64,000 bases of DNA from Arcobacter porcinus (GTDB taxonomy: Bacteria > Campylobacterota > Campylobacteria > Campylobacterales > Arcobacteraceae), in contig NZ_CP036246.2 of assembly GCF_004299785.2 (NCBI RefSeq), positions 1,922,001-1,986,000 on the forward strand, given 5' to 3'. Under the pieces are notes generated by a model. It had not been told where the DNA came from. It was given only the letters and a program-made list of their open reading frames with translations, and ran no database searches. A program made the position numbers and the translations under genes. This document shows positions 43,881 to 51,246 of the stretch, piece after piece. The number at the start of each line of letters is the position of its first letter. Positions within the stretch are counted from its first letter, which is position 1.

Positions 43881-43978
43881 TACTTTCCTTTAATTAAATT
43901 AGGTAAGTATTTTAGCATAAGATTATAAATTAGATTTGAAGTTATTTTAGCCTAGAACCATAGTTCTAAGCTATTTAT

Positions 43979-45262
43979 TTACCAAGAGAAAGATAATGAT
44001 GCATTTATATTTGCATATCTTGGATATTTATCTCCATCAATTTCTGTTGTTTTTGAAGCCATTTGTCCAGATATTTCAAGTGGTCCTATTCCTATTCCTG
44101 CAGTGTAAACAAGCCCTGCATTATCACTATTTGCAAGGTTTTTCATAAGTCCAGCATTGATTTGAAAAATCCATAAATCAAAACCAACTCCACCACCTAC
44201 AAATTTCGTTTTATATCCATTTAAAGATTCACTTTGTGTTAAATCTGCATCAAATGCCAACTCCATAAAACCTAATTGATATGCTACCCCTGCTCTAAGC
44301 ATAGGTTTTAACTCATGAGTAGTTCCATTTACTAAGTTAAATTTTGGTTTATTTAGATTTTTTCCTACTAAAGCTAGAGTTAAATCTTTATCAAAATCTG
44401 GATTATATGCTAATCCTAAATCAATACCGATATTACTTGACTCTTTTTTACTATCATCAAAATCATCAAACAAATCTTTATCACTATCTAATCTATAAAA
44501 ACTAGAGTATGCATAACCTTTCATAAACTTAACAGCTCCACCAAGATATATATCTCCAAAATCACTATTAAATTCATGTCCATAAGCAAGAGGAACTTCA
44601 ACTATTCCTAAAGTCTCTAATTCAACTCCTGTTTTTGCATTACAAGAAGAGTCATCATCCATAGCACAAATCAAAGATGAGTTTTCATAATCAGTTTGAT
44701 TTGATATTTGAACATTACCACCTTCTAAAATCTCATAAAAACCTCCACTATTGTCTTTAAAGATTAGTCTATTATAGTTTTCATCAACTTGTGCAGTTGC
44801 ACTCATATCAGCTGTTCCAAATATTCCAAAACCAAAATTCTTTATTGCAAAAGATAGATCAGCAGTTGGATTTGCTTGCATTGATGCTTCATCCATATTT
44901 AAAACTATATCTCTTGCTTCAAATAAAGTATTTATATCATTTAAATCTACATTTGTAGGCATTGAAGAAACATCTTTATATTTATCAATTAAGTCTGAAA
45001 AGTTTAAGTCATCAAGTTTATCAACTGATGCAAAAACATCATTATCTGTTAATCCAACTCCAACACCTGTATGAAAAGCAAATGTTTTTTTATTTTTTGC
45101 TAGTAGTGCTGGGTTATTATAAACTGCCAAAGAAGATGGTGAAGTTGCAATTCCAGCTCCTCCCATAGATGCAGCTTTACTTCCTAATACATGAAACTGC
45201 GATGCTTCTAAACCTGAAACAAGTAAAGATGCAAGAATAGCCGATTGAGTTATTTTTCTCAT
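43979..45262 (-). CDS. TraF-like outer membrane beta-barrel protein
   Basis: 427 residues, signal peptide cleaved after about residue 20 (LLVSGLEAS). The N-terminal GSKAASMGGAGIATSP and YNNPALLAK resemble FadL-type and TraF_2 (conjugal transfer protein F-like) outer membrane proteins; alternating hydrophobic strands run to the end, which closes with the aromatic SFSW. Despite the family name there is no conjugation system here. It may bring a hydrophobic compound across the outer membrane. Confidence 0.75.
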   Translation of the reverse strand: MRKITQSAILASLLVSGLEASQFHVLGSKAASMGGAGIATSPSSLAVYNNPALLAKNKKTFAFHTGVGVGLTDNDVFASVDKLDDLNFSDLIDKYKDVSSMPTNVDLNDINTLFEARDIVLNMDEASMQANPTADLSFAIKNFGFGIFGTADMSATAQVDENYNRLIFKDNSGGFYEILEGGNVQISNQTDYENSSLICAMDDDSSCNAKTGVELETLGIVEVPLAYGHEFNSDFGDIYLGGAVKFMKGYAYSSFYRLDSDKDLFDDFDDSKKESSNIGIDLGLAYNPDFDKDLTLALVGKNLNKPKFNLVNGTTHELKPMLRAGVAYQLGFMELAFDADLTQSESLNGYKTKFVGGGVGFDLWIFQINAGLMKNLANSDNAGLVYTAGIGIGPLEISGQMASKTTEIDGDKYPRYANINASLSFSW

Positions 45263-45323
45263 ATTTTTCTCTTTCCTATAATATTTATTTGCGAATTATA
45301 TCAAAAAAGAGAGTATTTTTATT

Positions 45324-45971
45324 CTAAAAAGAAGCTTTATAAAATCCAAGTTTTTTATGATCTAAAATTCTTATATATCCTTTTTCATTCTCAATTACAG
45401 CATCTTTTTTTAGCTTTGCTAATTGTCTTGAAAGTGTTTCTGGAGTTATATTTAAAAGTTTTGCTATTTTTACTTGTTTTAAATTTAATAAATGCTCTTC
45501 ATTTTCAAGTAAGAATTTTGCTATTTTCTCCATACTATTTAGTGTTACATTATAATTTATAAAATTTTCTAAATATTTTATCTTTTTTGTAAGTGATTTT
45601 ATAAAAAACATTGATATTTCAGGTTTTTCTAAAAACTCTTCTTTAAATCTCTTATAATCTATTAATATAACTTCTCCATCTGTTTCAAAAGAGCAATTTG
45701 CCAAAAAATTCATATCTTCATAATTCATTATTTCTGCAACCAAAGAGGGTGCTACTAAATTATGAATTACAACTTCATTCTCTTTAAAATCATGAGTATA
45801 AAGTTTTACTATTCCTTTACTTAATAGATGCAAATATTTTGATTCATCACCTCTATAAAAAAGTATTTCATCTTTTTTGTAATTTTTTTTAAAAGATATA
45901 TCTTTTAATTTCTCTAAATCTTTTTTCTCTAAAAAATCAAAAAAAGAGTAAGGATCACTTATGTTTTTCAT
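45324..45971 (-). CDS. Crp/Fnr family transcription regulator, no FeS cysteines
   Basis: 215 residues from the ATG at 45971 (preceded by AAGG); an earlier in-frame ATG has no ribosome site. N-terminal cyclic-nucleotide-like domain (LFYRGDESKYLHLLSKGIVKL) and C-terminal HTH with NITPETLSRQLAKLKK; the E-T-L-S-R recognition helix matches the E..SR of FNR, which reads TTGAT. Only one cysteine is present, so it cannot hold the FNR 4Fe-4S cluster; a haem or NO sensor of the Dnr/NnrR/NssR kind is more likely. A perfect FNR-type box lies 13 bases before its start. Confidence 0.85.
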   Translation of the reverse strand: MKNISDPYSFFDFLEKKDLEKLKDISFKKNYKKDEILFYRGDESKYLHLLSKGIVKLYTHDFKENEVVIHNLVAPSLVAEIMNYEDMNFLANCSFETDGEVILIDYKRFKEEFLEKPEISMFFIKSLTKKIKYLENFINYNVTLNSMEKIAKFLLENEEHLLNLKQVKIAKLLNITPETLSRQLAKLKKDAVIENEKGYIRILDHKKLGFYKASF

Positions 45972-45984
45972 ATATTTTGCCTTA

Positions 45985-45998
45985 TTGATTATTATCAA
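45985..45998. promoter_or_regulatory. Perfect FNR/Dnr-type palindrome
   Basis: TTGATTATTATCAA fits TTGAT-N4-ATCAA exactly. It lies in the intergenic region between the divergent Crp/Fnr gene and the YgbA-type gene, and so could serve autoregulation and activation of the partner. Confidence 0.65.
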
Positions 45999-46053
45999 TG
46001 TTTTATACTAAGTTATATGTAAATATTCTATTAAATATTAAAAAGTAGTTAAA

Positions 46054-46401
46054 ATGAAATTTGAGAAGTTTAATGAAGAGATAAACACTCTTAAGAAATT
46101 TTATGAACTATATTGCAAAGATAAACACGAAAAACAAGCAATATATCAAAAGAATATTCTTTATAAAGAGAATAATTTTAGACTAGATTTAAATTTATGT
46201 GAAGATTGTCTAAAAAACATATCTTACTCTTTTTCAAAATTACAATCTTGCCCACATGAAATTAAACCAAGATGCAGATCTTGTCCTGCACCTTGCTATG
46301 AAAAGCTTGAGTGGAAAACATGTGCAAAAGTAATGAAATATTCAGCTATAAAACTATCATTAGGAAAAATAAAATCAAGAGTTATAAATATTTTTAATTA
46401 A
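46054..46401 (+). CDS. YgbA family protein (nitrous-oxide-stimulated promoter family)
   Basis: 115 residues with eight cysteines, several in motifs: CEDCLKNISYSFSKLQSCPH, then KPRCRSCPAPCYEKLE, and a C-terminal CAKVMKYSAIKL. This matches E. coli YgbA, an NO-induced cytosolic protein likely to bind metal or an FeS cluster. The divergent Crp/Fnr regulator and the palindrome between them support induction by nitrogen oxides. Stops one base before the end of ung on the other strand. Confidence 0.82.
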   Translation: MKFEKFNEEINTLKKFYELYCKDKHEKQAIYQKNILYKENNFRLDLNLCEDCLKNISYSFSKLQSCPHEIKPRCRSCPAPCYEKLEWKTCAKVMKYSAIKLSLGKIKSRVINIFN

Positions 46402-47052
46402 TTACCAGTTTATTGGCTCTTTATTTATTTTTCTTAAAATCTCATTTGTCTTAGAAAAATGTTTAGAACCAAAAAAACCTCTATATGCACTAAGTGGGCT
46501 TGGATGAACTGAAGTTAAAATGTGATGTTTATCTTTATTGATTAAAGAACTTTTTTTAATAGCTGGTGCTCCCCACAAAATAAATACTATATCTTTACAA
46601 TTTTCATTTATATATTTAATTATATTATCAGTAAAAATCTCCCAACCAAGTTTTTGATGACTTCCTGCTTTACCTTGTTCTACTGTTAAAACTGTATTCA
46701 ATAAAAGCACTCCTTGTTTTGCCCAAGATGTTAAATCACCATCTTGGCAAAAAGATTTTCTTCCTAAATCATTCTCTATCTCTTTTAAGATATTTTGCAT
46801 TGAAGGTGGATTTTTAATATCTTTTGGTGTTGAAAAAGCCAAACCTTGTGCTTGATCATAGCCATGATATGGATCTTGTCCTAAAATTACAATCTTCAAA
46901 TTATCAAGTTTTGTAAGAGTAAAAGCTTTAAATATATTCTCTTTTTCTGGAAAAACTATAAAATTCTTATATCTTTCTTCTATCTCAATTTTTAACTTTT
47001 TATAATAATCTTTCTTCTTTTCTAAGTTTATTATATCTTCCCAACTATTCAT
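46402..47052 (-). CDS. ung: Uracil-DNA glycosylase
   Basis: Removes uracil from DNA. The catalytic water-activating loop is VILGQDPYHG and the DNA-binding loop HPSPLSAYRGFFGSKHF; 216 residues. It ends next to the YgbA-type gene and has its own start after AAGGAAAAAT. Confidence 0.97.
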   Translation of the reverse strand: MNSWEDIINLEKKKDYYKKLKIEIEERYKNFIVFPEKENIFKAFTLTKLDNLKIVILGQDPYHGYDQAQGLAFSTPKDIKNPPSMQNILKEIENDLGRKSFCQDGDLTSWAKQGVLLLNTVLTVEQGKAGSHQKLGWEIFTDNIIKYINENCKDIVFILWGAPAIKKSSLINKDKHHILTSVHPSPLSAYRGFFGSKHFSKTNEILRKINKEPINW

Positions 47053-47072
47053 ATTTTTCCTTCTATAAATAA

Positions 47073-47105
47073 AAAAAGCTAAGGCTATAAAAACCTTAGC
47101 TTTTT
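47073..47105 (-). terminator. Terminator after the aldehyde dehydrogenase gene
   Basis: AAAAAGCTAAGG and CCTTAGCTTTTT form a 12-base stem around nine bases, with T run on the minus strand. Confidence 0.85.
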
Positions 47106-47126
47106 AAAGATAATTTTAAATAACAA

Positions 47127-48518
47127 TTATAAAACAGGAGATTTTATAACCATCATTTTTTCTACACTCATATCATTCATTGAATGAGGAATTCCACCCA
47201 TTCCAAGTCCTGATACTTTTGCTCCACCAAATGGCATCCAATCTACTCTAAATGCAGTATGATCATTTACCATTACAGCTGTTGCATTTAATCTTTTTAC
47301 AGTTTTTAATGCATTATCAATATTTTTTGTAAATACTGCTGCTTGGAAAGATACATCAAGTTGATTTGCTCTTGCTATTGCTTCATCTAATGTTTTATAT
47401 GAATAGATACAAACAACTGGTCCAAATACCTCTCTTGTAGAAACAAGAGCATCTTCAGCTGGATTTAGAATAACAGTTGGTTCAAAACAAGATGCAGAGA
47501 TTCTTTTTCCACCTGTTAAGATTTTTCCACCTTTTGCTACTGCTTCATTAACCCACTCTTCAACTCTATCTACTTCAGCATTATTAATTAATGGTCCAAC
47601 TTCCGTTTTAGGATCAAGTTGATTCCCAACAATTAATTTTGAAGCAGCATTTGCTAACTTACTAGCAACTTCTTCACAAATTGATTCTTGAACAAATACT
47701 CTTTGAACTGATACACAAACTTGACCAGCATGATAGAAACCACCTTTTGCTAAAGCTGGAATCATATCTTCAATATCAGCATCTGCTTCAACAATAACAG
47801 GTGCAACTCCACCATGCTCAAGAACAACTCTTGTTCCATCACTAGCTTTCGAATTTAAATACCATCCAACACTTCCACTTCCAATAAATGTTAAAAATGC
47901 AGTTTTTGGAGATGTAGATAACAGTTCTCCACCTTTTCTATCACAAACAACAGCTTGTGCCCATCCTTTTGGAAGACCAGCTTCTTCAAGAATTTCTACT
48001 AATCTAACAGCACTCATAGGAGTTTGAGTTGCTGGTCTTATAATAACTGGACATCCAGCTGCAATTGCAGGTACAACTTGGTGAACTGCAAGATTAAATG
48101 GGTGATTAAATGCAGAAATAGCAGCAACAACACCTATTGGTTCTTTAAATGTATATGCCATTCTATTTGCACTTGTATTTGTATGCCCCATAGCTATCTC
48201 TTTACCTTCAAATACACTTAGGTGTTCAATAGCTATTTTAATTCCATTAATCGCTCTTAAGATTTCAACTTTTGAGTCAATATAAGGTTTACCACCTTCA
48301 CTTGCACAAAGAATTGTAAGCTCTTCAACTTGAGAACTCATAATTTTCATAACATTTTCTAAAATTTCAACTCTTTTATATTTTGGTAACCATCCATCTT
48401 TATTTGTAAAAGTTTTATGTGCTAAATCAATTGCTGCTTCTACTTCTTCAAATGTATTATATTTTACTGTTCCAACTACTTTTCCATCAAATGGTGATGT
48501 AACTTCTATTTTACTCAT
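47127..48518 (-). CDS. NAD(P)-dependent aldehyde dehydrogenase
   Basis: 463 residues, aldehyde dehydrogenase superfamily. Rossmann motif FIGSGSVGW, the general-base Glu in VVLEHGGVAPVIV, and catalytic Cys in GGFYHAGQVCVSVQR. The wording LEHGG instead of LELGG marks a clade whose substrate I cannot name. The acetolactate-synthase-like gene lies upstream, separated by a strong terminator. ATG follows AAGGAGTAAACA. Confidence 0.85.
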   Translation of the reverse strand: MSKIEVTSPFDGKVVGTVKYNTFEEVEAAIDLAHKTFTNKDGWLPKYKRVEILENVMKIMSSQVEELTILCASEGGKPYIDSKVEILRAINGIKIAIEHLSVFEGKEIAMGHTNTSANRMAYTFKEPIGVVAAISAFNHPFNLAVHQVVPAIAAGCPVIIRPATQTPMSAVRLVEILEEAGLPKGWAQAVVCDRKGGELLSTSPKTAFLTFIGSGSVGWYLNSKASDGTRVVLEHGGVAPVIVEADADIEDMIPALAKGGFYHAGQVCVSVQRVFVQESICEEVASKLANAASKLIVGNQLDPKTEVGPLINNAEVDRVEEWVNEAVAKGGKILTGGKRISASCFEPTVILNPAEDALVSTREVFGPVVCIYSYKTLDEAIARANQLDVSFQAAVFTKNIDNALKTVKRLNATAVMVNDHTAFRVDWMPFGGAKVSGLGMGGIPHSMNDMSVEKMMVIKSPVL

Positions 48519-48544
48519 TGTTTACTCCTTATTAATTTTTATAA

Positions 48545-48580
48545 AATAAAAAAGGGGGCTTTAATTTTAAAGCCCCCTTT
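48545..48580 (-). terminator. Strong terminator between the ALS-like and aldehyde dehydrogenase genes
   Basis: AAAGGGGGCTTT and AAAGCCCCCTTT pair around six bases; the minus strand then has TTTTTTATTTTAT. The GC-rich core is unusual in this genome and predicts efficient termination. Confidence 0.88.
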
Positions 48581-48592
48581 AAATACTATTGA

Positions 48593-50245
48593 TTATACCA
48601 TACAAGTTTTTTGTGGTAAAAGCTCATTTAAAATTGAGTGATTCAAAGAGTAATCAACTGCTAAATCAATTAGATGTACTCCTTTACTATTTACACATTT
48701 TTCTAATGTAACTTCAAACTCTTCAACAGATTTTGGTCTGTATCCATGAGCTCCATAAGATTCTGCATATTTAACAAAATCTGGATTTCCAAGATCAAGT
48801 CCAAATGTTTCTAGACCCATTCCTGTTTGTTTCCATTTAATCATTCCATAAGCATTGTCATTTAATATAATTACTACTAAATCAAGACCTAATCTTACAG
48901 CTGTTTCCATCTCTTGTGAGTTCATCATAAACCCACCATCTCCACAAACACTTACTACTTTTTTATTTGGGTAAACCATTTTAGCCATCATTCCTGAAGG
49001 TAATCCAGCTCCCATTGTTGCAAGTGCATTATCAAGTAATAGTGTATTTGGTTTAGCACATCTATAATTTCTTGCAAACCATAATTTATAAACACCATTA
49101 TCAAGTGTTACGATATCTTCATCAGCTAAAGTTTTTCTAATAGCTCTTACTGCTCTTTGAGGTAAAATTGGGAATCTATTATCTCCAAAATATTTTGACA
49201 ATCTATTTCTAATCTCTTCAGCCATTCTTGTATAATAATCAAAATCCCAGTGTGATTGAACTTTAATTTTTTCTGTAATTTTTTCAATATTACATGCAAT
49301 ATCACCTACAACATCCATTTGTGGGAAATATGTATCATCAACTTCACTTGGGAAGAAGTTTACGTGCATAACTTTTGTAGCACCCTCTTTATTTGTCATA
49401 AAAAATGGTGGTTTTTCAATAACATCATGCCCAACATTAATAATTAAATCTGCTTTATCAATTGCACAGTGAACAAAGTCATCTTTACTTAATGCTGCTG
49501 CACTTAAACACATTGGGTGATTTTCATCAACAACACCTTTACCCATTTGTGTAGAGAAGAATGCCATTCCAGTTTTATTTACAAAATCTGTTAATGTATT
49601 TCCGATTCTTGTTCTATTTGCTCCCGCTCCAATTAAAAGAAGTGGTCTTTTTGCTTTTTCAATCATTGCAACTGCGTCTGCAATAACTTCATCAATAGCT
49701 GCTGGATATTTTACAGTATGTACTGGATATACATTTGCATCTGCATCTACTGCTTCTACTGAGATATCTTCAGGGAATTCAATATGAACTGCACCTGGTC
49801 TTTCAGTTGTTGCAATTTTAAATGCATCTCTTACTACTGAAGGAACATTATGACCATTTACAATCTGTTTTGCATATTTAGTCATTGGTCTCATCATTCT
49901 TACGATATCAATAATTTGGAATCTACCTTGTTTTGACTTTTTGATTGGTTTTTGACCTGTAATCATAAGCATTGGCATTCCACCAAGTTGCGCATATGCA
50001 GCACTTGTTGCAAAGTTTGTAGCACCAGGGCCTAAAGTTGATAAACAAACTCCAACTTTTCCTGTTAATCTTCCATAAGTTGCAGCCATAAATCCTGCAC
50101 CTTGCTCATGTCTTGTAAGTATAAGCTTAATTTTAGATTTTCTTAATGACTCTAAAAAATCTAAATTCTCCTCACCTGGAACACCAAAAATATACTCAAC
50201 ACCTTCGTTTTCTAACGCTTTAATAAATAAATCTGATGCATTCAT
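48593..50245 (-). CDS. Acetolactate-synthase-like thiamine diphosphate enzyme
   Basis: 550 residues. Three-domain TPP enzyme with catalytic Glu in TRHEQGAGFMAATYGRLTG and the TPP motif GDGGFMMNSQEMETAV to NDNAYGMIKWKQ. Resembles catabolic AlsS and unpaired IlvB-like enzymes rather than the biosynthetic one, and no IlvN small subunit adjoins it. Neighbour is an aldehyde dehydrogenase, so the pair may process a 2-oxo acid or aldehyde. Start has GGAGTAAAAAG. Confidence 0.85.
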   Translation of the reverse strand: MNASDLFIKALENEGVEYIFGVPGEENLDFLESLRKSKIKLILTRHEQGAGFMAATYGRLTGKVGVCLSTLGPGATNFATSAAYAQLGGMPMLMITGQKPIKKSKQGRFQIIDIVRMMRPMTKYAKQIVNGHNVPSVVRDAFKIATTERPGAVHIEFPEDISVEAVDADANVYPVHTVKYPAAIDEVIADAVAMIEKAKRPLLLIGAGANRTRIGNTLTDFVNKTGMAFFSTQMGKGVVDENHPMCLSAAALSKDDFVHCAIDKADLIINVGHDVIEKPPFFMTNKEGATKVMHVNFFPSEVDDTYFPQMDVVGDIACNIEKITEKIKVQSHWDFDYYTRMAEEIRNRLSKYFGDNRFPILPQRAVRAIRKTLADEDIVTLDNGVYKLWFARNYRCAKPNTLLLDNALATMGAGLPSGMMAKMVYPNKKVVSVCGDGGFMMNSQEMETAVRLGLDLVVIILNDNAYGMIKWKQTGMGLETFGLDLGNPDFVKYAESYGAHGYRPKSVEEFEVTLEKCVNSKGVHLIDLAVDYSLNHSILNELLPQKTCMV

Positions 50246-50562
50246 CTTTTTACTCCAAAATTTTATAATAATTTAATTATAGTTATATAATTAACCTTTT
50301 TTAAATGAAAATTACTCTCAATATATATTAAATATATATTTGATAAACACTCGCTATTATACCCATAATAAATATATAGTTTATCTTATATTCCAAAATT
50401 ATTTTATTTTATAACTATTTTTCTTAACAAAAAGTTACACTTATTTTACAAAAGCCGACAAAATAGCTCTTCTTTGTTTTTATATTTTAATATAAAATGT
50501 TACATAAAATCCCAAATTATACAAAAATTAGTTAAAATTCTCTTTTATTTTAAAGGATCAAG
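50246..50562. other. Divergent intergenic region, 317 bases
   Basis: No gene seen. Very AT-rich, with two copies of the self-complementary AATATATATT at 50320-50340 and a further inverted pair around 50355-50380. It must carry promoters for the ALS-like gene and for the phosphatase at 50563. Confidence 0.4.
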
Positions 50563-51210
50563 ATGAAAAAGACAGTTATTTTTGATTTAGATGGAACTCT
50601 ACTAGACTCTATTTATGATATTGCAGTATGTATGAATGAAACTTTAAAAAGTTTAAACTTAGATACTTATAGCATTGATGAATATAAATATTTCGTTGGT
50701 TATGGAGTTGATGAATTAGTTTTAAATGTATTAAAAAACAATTTAGATTTAAAAGAAAAGCTTGTAAAAAGATTTAAAGAGATTTATGATGAGAAACTTC
50801 ATAGCAATACAAAGCCTTATGATGGAATTTATTCTCTTTTGGATGGATTAGTAAAACTTAATTGTAATTTAGCAGTTTTATCAAATAAACCTGATTTAAT
50901 GACAAAAGAGTATGTGAAAATAAATTTTAAAGATTATCCATTTTTTGAAGTACATGGTCAAAGAAGTGATATTCCGAAAAAACCAGATCCAATAGCAGCT
51001 ATTAATATTGCAAAAAGATTAGATATACCTTGTGAAAAAGTATTTTTTGTAGGAGATACAAAAGTTGATATGCAAACAGCAAAAAGTGCAGGAATGATTG
51101 CTATTGGTGTTTTATGGGGTTTTAGAGATGAAAAAGAGTTAAGAGAAAATGGAGCTGATTTTATTGTAAATCATCCTTTAGATATCTTAGAAATAATCTC
51201 AAACTCTTAA
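50563..51210 (+). CDS. gph: HAD family phosphoglycolate phosphatase
   Basis: 215 residues, HAD superfamily with helical cap. Motif 1 is VIFDLDGTLLDS, motif 2 LAVLSNKPD, motif 3 KKPDP and motif 4 FFVGDTKVDMQTA. Gph clears 2-phosphoglycolate; other small phosphate substrates are possible. ATG after AAAGGATCAAG. Confidence 0.85.
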   Translation: MKKTVIFDLDGTLLDSIYDIAVCMNETLKSLNLDTYSIDEYKYFVGYGVDELVLNVLKNNLDLKEKLVKRFKEIYDEKLHSNTKPYDGIYSLLDGLVKLNCNLAVLSNKPDLMTKEYVKINFKDYPFFEVHGQRSDIPKKPDPIAAINIAKRLDIPCEKVFFVGDTKVDMQTAKSAGMIAIGVLWGFRDEKELRENGADFIVNHPLDILEIISNS

Positions 51211-51217
51211 ATTATTC

Positions 51218-51246
51218 ATATAAAGCCCTTATGGGCTTTATATTTT
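51218..51246. terminator. Terminator between gph and torA (convergent)
   Basis: ATATAAAGCCC and GGGCTTTATAT pair around TTAT and are followed by T on the plus strand. Confidence 0.85.

Noticed and set aside
43979-45262. Conjugation gene cluster suggested by the TraF-like name
   Set aside because: No other tra, mob or type IV secretion genes are nearby; the protein is a single outer membrane barrel.
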